Numbered from the stretch's first letter, positions 50,050 to 60,216 are shown. The stretch: 64,000 nt of DNA from Paludibacter sp. UBA6032 (GCA_002427885.1 DIZI01000005.1:2653-66652); one strand, 5' to 3'. Numbers and translations: made by a program. Notes: generated from the letters alone by a model not told the origin.

Positions 50050-51894
50050 TTATTCAACAGTTACTGATTTTGCCAGATTGCGTGGTTGATCCACATTACA
50101 ACCTTTTACAACGGCTATATGATAGGCAAACAGTTGTAAGGGAATAGCTGCCAGTAAAGGAACAAGACACTCTTCGGTGTCGGGTATGCTTATGGTGTAA
50201 TCCGATAAATTACTTACTACTACATCACCTTCGGTAACGATTGAAATTATCTTTCCTTTACGAGCTTTAATTTCTTGTATATTGCTAACCACTTTTTCGT
50301 ACATTCCGGCACTGGTAGCAATCACTACTACAGGCATTTCCTGACTGATTAAAGCGATTGGCCCGTGTTTCATTTCGGCTGCAGGGTAACCTTCGGCATG
50401 AATGTATGAAATTTCTTTCAGTTTCAAAGCGCCTTCGAGTGCTACAGGGAAATTATAACCGCGTCCCAAATAAATAAAGTTCTGAGCATAGGTAAATGTT
50501 TTTGCAAACTCGGCAATTCTATCATTCTGTTTTAAAATCTCCTTAATTTTTTCTGGGATTTTTGACAACTCGGAAACAATTTTCAGATAATTTTCATTAT
50601 TCAATGTTCCCTTCTCTTTGCCAATCATCATAGCCAGCATGGTAAGAACAGTTACCTGTGCCGTAAATGCTTTAGTGGATGCAACCCCGATTTCCGGTCC
50701 GGCATGAGTATAACAACCTGAATGTGTATTACGAGGTATAGAAGATCCCACCACATTACAAATTCCAAAAATAAATGCTCCTTTTGATTTTGCAAGCTCT
50801 ACGGCAGCCAAAGTATCAGCAGTTTCGCCCGATTGGGAAATAGCAATTACAATATCATCCGGATGAATTACAGGTTTTCGATATCGAAACTCTGAAGAAT
50901 ACTCAACTTCAACCGGAATACGTGCAAATTCCTCTATAGCATATTTTCCAATTAAACCCGCATGCCATGAAGTTCCACATGCAGTGATAATTATACGTTT
51001 TGCATTCAGAAATTTCTCTTTATTGTCGATAAATCCGGCAAGTGTAATATGGTCTCCTTCAACATTGACCCGACCACGCATGCTATCGCTCAACGTTTTC
51101 GGCTGTTCGAAAATTTCTTTAATCATGAAATGAGGATAACCACCTTTCTCAAGTTGACTGATTGTCATTTCGAGTTTTTTTACTTCAGGGGTTTTTTCCA
51201 CATTTCCAATTGTTTTAATTCTTAACTCTTTACCACGTCTTAGAGTGACAATTTCTTCTTCGCCGATATAAACTACTTTATTGGTGTATTCAATAATAGG
51301 GGTTGCATCAGATGCAAGAAAAAATTCATCTTCTCCAATGCCAACAACCAATGGACTTCCCTTGCGGGCCGCCACGATGATATCCGGTTGTCCTTTTTCA
51401 ATTACTGCTATTGCATAAGCACCAACAACCTGGTCTAATGCCAATTGAACAGCTTTTGTCAAACTTATATTATTCGATTTTTTAATAAACTCAATTAGTT
51501 GAACCAATACTTCGGTGTCTGTTTCACTCAAAAAAGAATAGCCATTTTCGATCAAACCTTGCTTGAGCACAGCATAATTTTCAATTATACCATTATGTAT
51601 GAGAGCCAATTCTTCAGATTGAGAAAAATGAGGATGTGCATTTACCTGGTTTGGTTCTCCATGTGTAGCCCAACGAGTATGTGCAATTCCAATTGTTCCT
51701 TCAGTGTCTTTACTTTGAACAAAATGTACTAAATCTGAAACTTTGCCTTTTGCTTTATATACATTTAAATCATTATTGCTATTTAATAAAGCTATCCCGG
51801 CACTATCATAACCCCGATATTCAAGTCGTTGAAGACCCTTGATTAAAATTGGATAAGCTTGTCTATTCCCTATGTAACCTACAATTCCACACAT
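50050..51894 (-). CDS. glmS: Glutamine:fructose-6-phosphate aminotransferase
   Basis: The 614-residue enzyme makes glucosamine 6-phosphate for cell wall and lipid A. The glutaminase half starts MCGIVGYIGNRQAYPIL (Cys2), with HTRWATHGEPNQVNAHPH; two SIS domains follow (ITACGTSWHAGLIGKYAIE and YLGRGYNFPVALEGALKLKE). The last residues QPRNLAKSVTVE are the usual GlmS end. It lies upstream of the long PurF, another glutamine amidotransferase, with a terminator between them. Confidence 0.95.
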   Translation of the reverse strand: MCGIVGYIGNRQAYPILIKGLQRLEYRGYDSAGIALLNSNNDLNVYKAKGKVSDLVHFVQSKDTEGTIGIAHTRWATHGEPNQVNAHPHFSQSEELALIHNGIIENYAVLKQGLIENGYSFLSETDTEVLVQLIEFIKKSNNISLTKAVQLALDQVVGAYAIAVIEKGQPDIIVAARKGSPLVVGIGEDEFFLASDATPIIEYTNKVVYIGEEEIVTLRRGKELRIKTIGNVEKTPEVKKLEMTISQLEKGGYPHFMIKEIFEQPKTLSDSMRGRVNVEGDHITLAGFIDNKEKFLNAKRIIITACGTSWHAGLIGKYAIEEFARIPVEVEYSSEFRYRKPVIHPDDIVIAISQSGETADTLAAVELAKSKGAFIFGICNVVGSSIPRNTHSGCYTHAGPEIGVASTKAFTAQVTVLTMLAMMIGKEKGTLNNENYLKIVSELSKIPEKIKEILKQNDRIAEFAKTFTYAQNFIYLGRGYNFPVALEGALKLKEISYIHAEGYPAAEMKHGPIALISQEMPVVVIATSAGMYEKVVSNIQEIKARKGKIISIVTEGDVVVSNLSDYTISIPDTEECLVPLLAAIPLQLFAYHIAVVKGCNVDQPRNLAKSVTVE

Positions 51895-51966
51895 AAATTT
51901 TATTTTTTTTTATCTCAAAAGAGGATGAAATGAAAAGATAATTATATTTAGCTATTTGTTAATTTG

Positions 51967-53193
51967 TTATATTCCTTTACGTATTCTGTTTAATGCTTCA
52001 ATTGTATTTTCACGACTATTAAAGCCGGTAAAACGCATATATCCTTCGCCTGAAGTGCCAAAAACGACTCCCGGAGTTCCGATTACCTGATGTTCATACA
52101 ATAATTGATTGAAAAACTTCCATGAAGTTTGATTATCTGGTATTTTAAACCAAACATAAGGAGAGTTTATGCCCCCATATACATTCAATCCTAAAGAAAG
52201 TAATTCGCTTCTGATTAACGAAGCGTTTGTTAAGTAGTATTCAACCAATTCATTTGTTTCAGCTTTGCCTTTTCGCGAATAAATAGCTTCGGCAGCACGT
52301 TGGACAATATATGAAACACCATTAGTATAATTTGCTATTCGTCTGTTCCACAATTTTGCAAGTGGAGTTTCTTCTCCCATTTTAGTATAAACCATCAATT
52401 CTTGTGGAAAAACAGAATATCCGCAACGCAGCCCGGTAAAGCCTGCTGTTTTTGAATAGGTTCGTATTTCGATGGCAACTTTTTTAGCTCCCTTTATTTC
52501 GTAAATACTTCGCGGTATATTGGGCTCATTTACATAAGATTGATAAGCACCGTCATAAACAATAATACTTTGATGTTCAATGGCATAATCAACCCACTTT
52601 TTTAGTTCTGTTTTACTCAGCACCGTTCCAGTCGGGTTATTCGGGTTACACAAATAAATAACATCAACTTTTTCAGTTGGTAATTCAGGGATAAAATCCG
52701 TATCGGCTGTACAACGCAAATAAACGACATTACTCCATTTTTGATCGTCATTTAACATCCCCGCACGTCCGCTCATTATTGTTGCATTCTCATAAACCGG
52801 ATATACCGGATCGGCTATGGCAATGATATTATCACGTCCAAGCACATGCCCTATATTTCCAATGTCAGACTTGGCACCGTCATTAATAAAGATACTTTCC
52901 TTATCCAGTATTACTCCGGCTGAACGATAATCTTTCAGAATCTTTTCAATTAAAAAATCATACCCTTGTGGTGGACTATATCCTCTAAAAGAATCTGTAT
53001 GACTCATTTCATCAACAGCAGCATGTAAAGCCTGAATCACTTCATTGGGTAAAGGGCGAGTTACATCGCCTATGCCTAAACGGATAATTTTCGAACTGGG
53101 ATGGAGGATTTTATAGGCATTAATGCGCTTCTCTATTTCGTCAAAACAATAGATTTCGGGAGTTTTTAAATAATTCTCGTTTGCTAAAGCCAT
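51967..53193 (-). CDS. dapL: LL-diaminopimelate aminotransferase
   Basis: The 408-residue PLP enzyme converts tetrahydrodipicolinate to LL-diaminopimelate in one step for lysine and peptidoglycan. LRCGYSVFPQELM after YSKTAGFTG holds the PLP lysine; IRLGIGDVTRPLPNEV and YLCNPNNPTGTVLSK match DapL. This pathway replaces the succinylase route in many Bacteroidetes. It lies 72 bases upstream of glmS on the same strand. Confidence 0.92.
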   Translation of the reverse strand: MALANENYLKTPEIYCFDEIEKRINAYKILHPSSKIIRLGIGDVTRPLPNEVIQALHAAVDEMSHTDSFRGYSPPQGYDFLIEKILKDYRSAGVILDKESIFINDGAKSDIGNIGHVLGRDNIIAIADPVYPVYENATIMSGRAGMLNDDQKWSNVVYLRCTADTDFIPELPTEKVDVIYLCNPNNPTGTVLSKTELKKWVDYAIEHQSIIVYDGAYQSYVNEPNIPRSIYEIKGAKKVAIEIRTYSKTAGFTGLRCGYSVFPQELMVYTKMGEETPLAKLWNRRIANYTNGVSYIVQRAAEAIYSRKGKAETNELVEYYLTNASLIRSELLSLGLNVYGGINSPYVWFKIPDNQTSWKFFNQLLYEHQVIGTPGVVFGTSGEGYMRFTGFNSRENTIEALNRIRKGI

Positions 53194-53353
53194 TCAGTAG
53201 AAAAGTTTATAGAAAATGAAGAAGAAATGCAACCTAAAACAAAGTGCAAAATTGCAACTTTTTTTTGATTAATAAAAGCGTTTCGCTCAAAAAGATTTGA
53301 AGGTTTTGATAAGCACTTCTTTGTAAAGAGATTCAATTTTTTTTATTATCAGA

Positions 53354-54358
53354 TTAAACTTCTTGTGATTTCATAGTAACAATCGTTCTTCCCTTTAGTT
53401 TACCCTGCAGAATTAATTCTAACGCATTTCCGACTTCTTCCAGTGATATTTCGGTATAAAGCTTCAATATATTTTCCGGTTTCCACTCTTTAGCCAATTT
53501 GTTCCACAAAGCAGAACGAAGCGGCATTGGGTAATTTTGAGCTGAAACTCCAATGAGCGATATTCCCCGTAGAATAAAAGGAAATACCGTCAAATGTAAT
53601 TGGGTAGATGACACACTTCCACAGGTAGTAACTGCACCTAACGGAAGCAATGTTTTTAATATATTTTCTAATATAGGTCCTCCAACCGTATCAATTGCCC
53701 CGGCATATTTGGCAGAAAGCATTGGTTTTTTATCAATATTTTCAAATTCAGCACGATGAATTATGTCTGTTGCCCCAATACTTCTTAAGTATGGATATTC
53801 TGATATTTTTCCAGATACAGCTAAAATCTTATAACCCAATTTATGTAAGATTGAAACAGCAACCGAACCAACTCCACCAGTAGCTCCTGAAACCAGAATC
53901 ATTCCATCTTCGGGCTTTACCAATTCAGTTAAACGATTAATTGACATACCAGCTGTAAAGCCTGCTGTACCAAATATCATAGCTTCTTTTAAGCTTAATT
54001 CTTCAGGCAATTTAACGATCCATTCAGATGGAACACGAATATATTCTCCAAAACCTCCGGATACATTCATTCCCAAATCGTAACCTGTTACAATTACCTG
54101 ATCTCCTGTCCGAAAAAGTTCGCTTTCCGAATAAACAACTACTCCTGCAGCATCAATTCCGGGGGTGTGGGGATATTTTTTTGTTATACCTTTATTGCCT
54201 GTAGCCGAAAGTGCATCCTTGTAATTTATCGATGAATAATGAACCCGAATGAGTACATCACCCGCTGACAAATTATCAGTTTCAAGTATTTGGATACTCT
54301 GTTTAAATTTTCCGTCCAGTTCTTCAACGACCAGTGCTTTATATCGAATATTTCCCAT
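53354..54358 (-). CDS. YhdH/AcuI family quinone oxidoreductase
   Basis: The 334-residue medium-chain dehydrogenase has SSINYKDALSATGNKGI, TPGIDAAGVVV and the NADP loop ILVSGATGGVGSVAVSIL, and it lacks zinc ligands. AcuI members reduce acryloyl-CoA; YhdH of E. coli is of the same group. The real substrate here is not known. It runs in the same direction as dapL and bactofilin but with clear gaps and terminators. Confidence 0.85.
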   Translation of the reverse strand: MGNIRYKALVVEELDGKFKQSIQILETDNLSAGDVLIRVHYSSINYKDALSATGNKGITKKYPHTPGIDAAGVVVYSESELFRTGDQVIVTGYDLGMNVSGGFGEYIRVPSEWIVKLPEELSLKEAMIFGTAGFTAGMSINRLTELVKPEDGMILVSGATGGVGSVAVSILHKLGYKILAVSGKISEYPYLRSIGATDIIHRAEFENIDKKPMLSAKYAGAIDTVGGPILENILKTLLPLGAVTTCGSVSSTQLHLTVFPFILRGISLIGVSAQNYPMPLRSALWNKLAKEWKPENILKLYTEISLEEVGNALELILQGKLKGRTIVTMKSQEV

Positions 54359-54386
54359 AAGTTTGATTTACAATTAAAGAATAAAA

Positions 54387-54416
54387 AACGTTGAAGTAAA
54401 TATTTACCTCAACGTT
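54387..54416 (-). terminator. Terminator of bactofilin gene
   Basis: AACGTTGA (54387-54394) pairs with TCAACGTT (54409-54416), with a further GTAAAT/ATTTAC inner stem. On the minus strand TTTTTT follows. Confidence 0.82.
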
Positions 54417-54449
54417 GTTTAACTAACAAGCTCGTTTCTGATTTGTCTC

Positions 54450-54827
54450 TTATTTTTTATCTTCAGGAATAGTTGTATTACTTTTTACACGCATGGAACA
54501 GGTACCATCGAAAACAGCTTCCGGTTCTACTACTAATATTTTAGTTGTAACTTCACCTTTTATAACAGCAGTACTCCTTAATGACAAAGTTTCCGAAACC
54601 ACAATATCGCCTTCAACTGTTCCAATTATTTCAGCATTAACACAAGAAATTGAACCTTTTAGAATACCTTTTTGACCAATAACAACTTTTCCGTTGCAAT
54701 TAATCGTACCTTCCACTTCTCCATCAATTCTAAAATCGCTGTCAGCAATAATCTTTCCAACAATCTTACTACCATTGGTTAGTGCATTATACATTGCACC
54801 TGTATTATTTACAATTTCCTTTGCCAT
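54450..54827 (-). CDS. Bactofilin (polymer-forming cytoskeletal protein)
   Basis: The 125-residue protein is a bactofilin: repeats of short strands around conserved glycines, from SKIVGKIIADSDFRIDGEVEG through GQKGILKGSISCVNAEIIGTVEGD to AVIKGEVTTKILVVEPEAVFDG. Bactofilins form right-handed beta-helix filaments at the membrane and help shape cells. In some bacteria they sit beside an M23 peptidase gene; none is seen here. It is divergent from the glycan cluster. Confidence 0.92.
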   Translation of the reverse strand: MAKEIVNNTGAMYNALTNGSKIVGKIIADSDFRIDGEVEGTINCNGKVVIGQKGILKGSISCVNAEIIGTVEGDIVVSETLSLRSTAVIKGEVTTKILVVEPEAVFDGTCSMRVKSNTTIPEDKK

Positions 54828-54966
54828 AAATTTACTGTTTATTTTAAACGTTCAAAATTACTTAATTTTATTTGAATAAAAAATTATTTTTTGGATTATA
54901 AATATTATACTAGAATTATATACTTTCTCAATTTAATCTTTACGTCAGATTAACATTCTTTTCTTA

Positions 54967-54996
54967 TTGTTTTTAAGCGAAAATACCTTACTTTTG
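54967..54996 (+). promoter_or_regulatory. Promoter of the glycan cluster
   Basis: TTG (54967-54969) and TACTTTTG (54989-54996) are 19 bases apart, a good Bacteroidetes promoter. It lies before the ATG at 55021 and rules out an in-frame ATG at 54967 as the start. Confidence 0.65.
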
Positions 54997-55020
54997 TTTT
55001 GGTTTGTTAAACAACTTCAC

Positions 55021-55911
55021 ATGCAGGTTAAACTTATTCAACATAATGATATTGATTACGAACGTTGGGATAAGCACATATCGCAATCAACCAACCAATT
55101 ATCTTATGCATTTACATGGTATTTAGATATTGTTTCACCCAATTGGGTTGCCCTGATAACTAAAGACTATGAATATATCATGCCTCTTCCAGTAAAACGC
55201 AGGTATGGATTACCCTATTTGGTTCAACCAATCCTTACACAACAATTAGGTATTTTCTCCAGACTACCCATTGATGAAAATATTGTCCAGCAATTTATTA
55301 AGGAACTTCCATCATTCAGTTATGAATTAAATTTGAATGAAGATAATTTTCATCCGCTTGCAGAAGCTTTACCCAACTTTATTCTAGATTTAAATCAGCC
55401 CTATAATCAGATAAGCTCGAAATATTCAAAAAATACGAAACGGAATATTTATAAAGCCATTAAATTAAAATTAAGAGTTAAATTTGATTTATCATACGTC
55501 GATTTCTTTTCATTTTATTTTTCAGTATATAAAAACAGTGATGCGCCGTTACAATCAGTTCTCTTAAATCTGGTTGAGAGAGGTATTAACGAGAAAGCAA
55601 TGAAACTTTATGGTGTCTACACAACCGAAAATGAGATGGTAGCAGCCCTCTGTTTAATACATTCAGAAAAAAGGCTTACCTATTTAATGCCCATTTCGAA
55701 TCAATTGGGAAAAGATTCTTCAGCCATGTTTTATCTTATAGATCATATTATCCGGCATGAAGCAGAAAAAAATAAAATTTTCGATTTTGAGGGATCACGA
55801 ATCGAGGGTGTTGCCCGTTTTTACCAGGGGTTTGGAGCGATAAACCAACCCTATTACATACTAAAACAGTTCCGCCCATCGTTTTTAATACGTAAAAAAA
55901 ATAAAAAATGA
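55021..55911 (+). CDS. FemAB/GNAT-like acyltransferase
   Basis: From the ATG at 55021 the protein has 296 residues. LIQHNDIDYERWDKHISQS, SWALI-like strands and the carboxyl FDFEGSRIEGVARFYQGFGA resemble FemAB/peptidoglycan bridge or Mig-14-type acetyltransferase folds. It starts the four-gene glycan cluster and overlaps the next gene by four bases (ATGA). It may attach an amino acid or acyl group to a sugar or lipid carrier, but the substrate is not evident. Confidence 0.72.
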   Translation: MQVKLIQHNDIDYERWDKHISQSTNQLSYAFTWYLDIVSPNWVALITKDYEYIMPLPVKRRYGLPYLVQPILTQQLGIFSRLPIDENIVQQFIKELPSFSYELNLNEDNFHPLAEALPNFILDLNQPYNQISSKYSKNTKRNIYKAIKLKLRVKFDLSYVDFFSFYFSVYKNSDAPLQSVLLNLVERGINEKAMKLYGVYTTENEMVAALCLIHSEKRLTYLMPISNQLGKDSSAMFYLIDHIIRHEAEKNKIFDFEGSRIEGVARFYQGFGAINQPYYILKQFRPSFLIRKKNKK

Positions 55912-57065
55912 TAAAAGTACTTTTTATCTCTCAATGGTATCCAAACAGATACGACCCTATGGCAGGTTTGTTTGTACAAAAACATGCCAAAGCTGTTAGT
56001 TTGTATTGTGAAGTAAAAGTACTCTATGTTTATGCCGATGAAAATATTGATGATTTTGAAATTAAAAAATCAGGCCACTTGAATTTCTCAGAAGTAGTTG
56101 TTTATTATCCAAACAAGAAAAATAAATCATTTTACAAACTTAGTAAAACATTCAATTATATACAGGCCTATTTGAAAGGTTATAAGGAGATTAAAATAGA
56201 TGGTTTTATTCCTGATATTGTACATGCCAATATTCTTACCCGAACTGCTTTTGTTGCTTACCTACTTAAAATATGGAAAGGAATCCCTTATGTGATTACT
56301 GAACACTGGTCAAGGTATTTGCCCAATCGTAATGCATATAAAGGGTTTTTACGCAAAAGAATCACTGAACTGGTTGTAAAGAATGCAAAAGCTATCTTAC
56401 CTGTTTCGGAGAATTTAATGCATGCAATGAAGACACATAATTTACAAAACTCTAATTATAACGTAATCAATAATGTTGTAGATGATTATTTTATTGAAGA
56501 GATTTCAGTTGTACATCGCTTAATAAAACGGATAATACACGTTTCATGTTTTGATGAGGAAGCAAAAAATATTAGTGGAATTTTGAGAGCAACTTATGCA
56601 TTATCAAAAATGCGTCAGGATTTTGAGCTAATTATAATTGGTAAGGGAGTAGATTTTGAAAATATAAATGCTTATGCACAAACTTTGAATTTTCAACCCG
56701 GAATTATCCATTTTATGGGAGAAAAAACGCCGGAAGAAGTTGCAAACTGGATGCAAAACAGCGATTTTTTTGTATTATTCTCTAACTTTGAAAATTCTCC
56801 GGTTGTAATTTCAGAGAGTTTAGTGTGCGGGAAACCTGTTTTGAGCACCGATGTTGGAGGTATTTCCGAACTGGTTAACTCCTCAAACGGGATATTAATT
56901 GAAGCGGGAAATGAAGCTGAATTACGAGAAAAAATGAATTATTTGCTGGATCATCATTTAGATTATGATACCGAAAAAATTAAGAAAAAGGCTAAAGAAA
57001 AATTTTGTTTTCGTCCTGTTGGTCAAAAATTATTAGATACTTACACATCAGCCTTAAAATCATAG
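55908..57065 (+). CDS. Glycosyltransferase family 4 protein
   Basis: The 385-residue enzyme has a GT-B layout: FISQWYPNRYDPMAGLFVQKHAK at the start, then in the second domain HFMGEKTPEEVANWMQ and the nucleotide-sugar EX7E-type ENSPVVISESLVCGKPVL. It transfers a sugar with retention, probably onto a lipid-linked glycan. It overlaps the upstream gene and is followed by a flippase, so a role in building one surface repeat unit fits. Confidence 0.88.
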   Translation: MIKVLFISQWYPNRYDPMAGLFVQKHAKAVSLYCEVKVLYVYADENIDDFEIKKSGHLNFSEVVVYYPNKKNKSFYKLSKTFNYIQAYLKGYKEIKIDGFIPDIVHANILTRTAFVAYLLKIWKGIPYVITEHWSRYLPNRNAYKGFLRKRITELVVKNAKAILPVSENLMHAMKTHNLQNSNYNVINNVVDDYFIEEISVVHRLIKRIIHVSCFDEEAKNISGILRATYALSKMRQDFELIIIGKGVDFENINAYAQTLNFQPGIIHFMGEKTPEEVANWMQNSDFFVLFSNFENSPVVISESLVCGKPVLSTDVGGISELVNSSNGILIEAGNEAELREKMNYLLDHHLDYDTEKIKKKAKEKFCFRPVGQKLLDTYTSALKS

Positions 57066-57103
57066 TGAAATGTAAAATTACGGATTGTAATTTTAAATTT
57101 CAC
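57065..57103 (+). other. Intercistronic hairpin in glycan cluster
   Basis: GTGAAATGTAAAATTAC (57065-57081) pairs with GTAATTTTAAATTTCAC (57087-57103), 16 of 17 pairs, in the 53-base gap after the GT4 gene. No T run follows, so it is more likely an RNA-processing or stabilising hairpin than a terminator. Confidence 0.55.
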
Positions 57104-57118
57104 TATTTAATCAACAAA

Positions 57119-58378
57119 ATGAAAAAGAGTACTTATAACAACATAAAAAGTAAAGTCACAAATAACACGAAAGTTATTGAGAATTATTTTTTTATGACTG
57201 CTCTTCAAATCATTAATTCTCTTTTCGGCATCCTTATTTATCCATACTTAATACGTGTTCTTGGAGCTGAAAGTTATGGATTATATGTGTTTGCCCTGTC
57301 GGTAACTTCCTATTTCATTGGATTTGTTTCTTTTGGATTTAGCTTCCCCGCTTTAAAAGCTATCGTTGAGAACAGGGACAATCAAGAGGCTAAAAATGAT
57401 ATTGTTTCAAGTGTTTTAAGTGCCAAAAGCTATTTAGCACTGATTTCTGCAGTAATATTTTCTGTGTTGATCTTCACAATTCCAATAATGCGTGAAAATT
57501 GGATTATTTTCGGAGTTTGCTTTACCCAGATTATTGCCGAAATATTATTCCCGGTATGGTATTATCAAGGAGTTCAAAAAATGCGCATCGTAACTTATAT
57601 CCAGTTAGGATTCAGGGTTATTTCATTGCCCTTTATTTTTTTATTCATCAAATCATCGGCCGATTGTTGGATTTATGTTATAATCACTTCTCTTTCTATA
57701 ATTTCCGGAGGTGTACTATCCATGATATTCCTGAGTAAAAATGAAAAAATAAAATTCCGTTTCATTTCAATTCATTCATTAAGAGGTTATTTCCGGGATG
57801 GGTTGCCATTTTTTTGGTCTTCGGCCACAGGAACTATCAAGCAAGAGAGTGTTACGATCATAATAGGTACATTTTTTGGAATGAGAGATGTTGCTCTTTA
57901 CGATTTGGCAAACAAGATAATTGTTTTACCACGGATATTAACTACAAGTATCAATGGTGCATTATTCCCTAAAATCATCAAAAATGTTCAAAATGCAGTT
58001 GTAAAAAAAGTCCTTCGTTACGAAACATTAATTGGATTGGCAGTAATTGCCGGCATCGCAATTTTTGGACGTTGGATAATTCTTATTTTGGGTGGAACCG
58101 CTATGCTTGACTCCTATCCGCTAGCCATTATTCTCAGTGTAACTGTTTTAGTCTGGTTGGTTGTTGGAAGCTATATCAGCTTTATTTTTGTTCCAGGTAA
58201 CCGGTATTACTTTGTTACCCAAAATCAATTTGTCGCTTTTGGAACTTTTTTCCTTTTTTGTATACCCGGTGTAATGATTTTTCATAGTATATTGGCTGTT
58301 GTAATTGCATTGACCCTTTCAGGTTTATGTGAAATAGCCTTTTGTAATTATATCATTAAAAAGCATAAGTTGTTATGA
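57119..58378 (+). CDS. Polysaccharide flippase (Wzx-like)
   Basis: From the ATG at 57119 the protein has 419 residues and about 12 membrane helices. VIENYFFMTALQIINSLFG, LYPYLIRVLGAESYGLYVFA and FSFPALKAIVENR fit the oligosaccharide flippase branch of MATE/MOP proteins. It should move a lipid-linked glycan across the inner membrane. A longer frame from 57005 overlaps the glycosyltransferase and adds no sensible sequence. The next gene starts at its stop codon. Confidence 0.87.
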   Translation: MKKSTYNNIKSKVTNNTKVIENYFFMTALQIINSLFGILIYPYLIRVLGAESYGLYVFALSVTSYFIGFVSFGFSFPALKAIVENRDNQEAKNDIVSSVLSAKSYLALISAVIFSVLIFTIPIMRENWIIFGVCFTQIIAEILFPVWYYQGVQKMRIVTYIQLGFRVISLPFIFLFIKSSADCWIYVIITSLSIISGGVLSMIFLSKNEKIKFRFISIHSLRGYFRDGLPFFWSSATGTIKQESVTIIIGTFFGMRDVALYDLANKIIVLPRILTTSINGALFPKIIKNVQNAVVKKVLRYETLIGLAVIAGIAIFGRWIILILGGTAMLDSYPLAIILSVTVLVWLVVGSYISFIFVPGNRYYFVTQNQFVAFGTFFLFCIPGVMIFHSILAVVIALTLSGLCEIAFCNYIIKKHKLL

Positions 58379-59370
58379 TTCCAAAAGTATCTATTCTGAT
58401 TCCAATTTATAATGTTTCGGCATATATTGAAAAATGCGCCTATAGCTTATTCAATCAGACTTTTGAGGATATTGAATATATCTTTGTTAATGATGCTACG
58501 CCCGATGACAGCATGGAAAAACTTAATAAAATTATTGAAGAATACCCTCAAAGAAAAAATCAGATTAAAATCATTCATCATTTAACAAACAAAGGATCAG
58601 CGGCTGCCCGTAACACAGCGATTGATGCCAGCACCGGTGAATTTATTGCCATGATTGATAGTGATGATTTTATCGATTCCAAAATGATTGAAATGCTTTA
58701 TCAGAAGGCTTTTGATGAAAACGCAGACATTGTAGTATCCGATATTATACTCGAATTTGTCGACAGATCGGTAGTTGTAACTGAATATATATCCGATAAT
58801 AAAAATGATCATTTTTCAGATATGGTTCGAAACGACCGCTTGCATGCATTTTCTTGTGATAAATTAGTGAGCAGAAGTTTATATACCCGGGTAGACTGCC
58901 GGATTCCGGATGGATTGAATTATTTGGAAGACAGGCATATAATGACCCGAATTTTCTATTTCGCAAAAAAAATAGTCAAGGTTGATCAGGCATTTTATCA
59001 TTACATCCAATACAATGAAAATGCCATTACCAAAACCAAAAACCGTATGCATTTTGAGAATGTTCTGTTGTTTTGGTCTTTGTTAGATACATTTCTCAAA
59101 GAAAATAATGAGTTTGAAAAATATAAACAAATAACTGAATTATCTAAAGTTGAAAACAAAGTAAGATTAATGATTGATACACATTCTTCTATACTTCGGA
59201 AGGAATTTGCGAATATGTTCTATGAAGAAGAAACAAACTGTCTTTCAAAATTCAAAAATGGAGAGAAATTGATGCTTTTGTTGGTTCGTTTTAAATTTTT
59301 CGGATTGGCACAATTATTTCATAATATACTTTTGATCAAACACAAAAAACGATTACGAAAAAGAGTTTGA
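58375..59370 (+). CDS. Glycosyltransferase family 2 protein
   Basis: The 331-residue GT-A enzyme has ILIPIYNVSAYIEKCAYSL, VNDATPDDSM, KGSAAARNTAID and the metal motif MIDSDDF (DxD type). It inverts configuration when transferring a sugar. It overlaps the flippase gene by four bases and ends the cluster. Together the four genes could assemble and export one short surface glycan, but polymerase and ligase genes are absent. Confidence 0.88.
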   Translation: MIPKVSILIPIYNVSAYIEKCAYSLFNQTFEDIEYIFVNDATPDDSMEKLNKIIEEYPQRKNQIKIIHHLTNKGSAAARNTAIDASTGEFIAMIDSDDFIDSKMIEMLYQKAFDENADIVVSDIILEFVDRSVVVTEYISDNKNDHFSDMVRNDRLHAFSCDKLVSRSLYTRVDCRIPDGLNYLEDRHIMTRIFYFAKKIVKVDQAFYHYIQYNENAITKTKNRMHFENVLLFWSLLDTFLKENNEFEKYKQITELSKVENKVRLMIDTHSSILRKEFANMFYEEETNCLSKFKNGEKLMLLLVRFKFFGLAQLFHNILLIKHKKRLRKRV

Positions 59371-59376
59371 AAACTT

Positions 59377-60216
59377 TTATTCTTTTACAGTCTTTACGAC
59401 CACCCAATTATTCTTTTCTTTAAATTCCAATAATTTTAAGCCGTTTTTATTCGCTTCAGCTTCAATCAATGGTATATCTTCAACGTAAAACCCGCTCATA
59501 TATAATTCGCCCCCACTTGATAAACATGCTGCATAATACTCCATATCAGTCAACAAAATATTGCGGTTAATATTGGCCAGAATAATATCAAAATGTAAAT
59601 CCTTCAACAGTTCGGCTCCGCCAAGTTTTACATCAACATTGCTAATTTTATTTATAGATAAGTTTTCAATCGAATTCTCGGTACACCAGGTATCAATATC
59701 AATGGCCACTATATCTTTTGCACCACGCATAGATCCCAGAATAGCCAAAACTGCAGTTCCGCAACCCATATCAAGTAAAGTCTTCCCGGATAAATCCATT
59801 AACAGCAATTGTGCAATAACCAAACTGGTCGTTTCGTGATGACCTGTTCCAAAAGCCATCTTGGGATCAATCACTATATCATAAGTGGCTTTAGGAATAT
59901 TTTTATGAAATGAACTATGTATCACACAATCATTTCCAATAACAATGGGTTCAAAATAATTCTTTTCCCACTCTTCATTCCAATTTTTCGATTCTATTTG
60001 TGTAACTTTGTAGTCGATAGTCGCTTCGAAAGGAAAATCGGACAATAAGTTCTTAATTTTCAGTTCATCAAAAGCACTCATAGGTATGAAAGCCGATAGT
60101 CCCTCCAGAGATGGTATAAAACTTTCGAACCCAATTTCACCTAATTCTAAAGCTAATACATCAGAAATGTATTCTTCATAAGGATAGATACTAAAATTTA
60201 TTTCAATGTAGTCCAT
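59377..60216 (-). CDS. prmA: Ribosomal protein L11 methyltransferase
   Basis: The 279-residue enzyme trimethylates L11. The linker and active region AFGTGHHETTSLV and the SAM loop LLDMGCGTAVLAILGSMRGAK (near residue 145) are the PrmA hallmarks, and the amino domain (SIYPYEEYISDVLALELGEIGF) binds L11. It converges on the glycan cluster with six bases between stop codons. Confidence 0.93.
   Translation of the reverse strand: MDYIEINFSIYPYEEYISDVLALELGEIGFESFIPSLEGLSAFIPMSAFDELKIKNLLSDFPFEATIDYKVTQIESKNWNEEWEKNYFEPIVIGNDCVIHSSFHKNIPKATYDIVIDPKMAFGTGHHETTSLVIAQLLLMDLSGKTLLDMGCGTAVLAILGSMRGAKDIVAIDIDTWCTENSIENLSINKISNVDVKLGGAELLKDLHFDIILANINRNILLTDMEYYAACLSSGGELYMSGFYVEDIPLIEAEANKNGLKLLEFKEKNNWVVVKTVKE

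Noticed and set aside
57005..57118. Longer start for the flippase
   Set aside because: It overlaps the glycosyltransferase end, crosses the hairpin and adds sequence unlike flippases.
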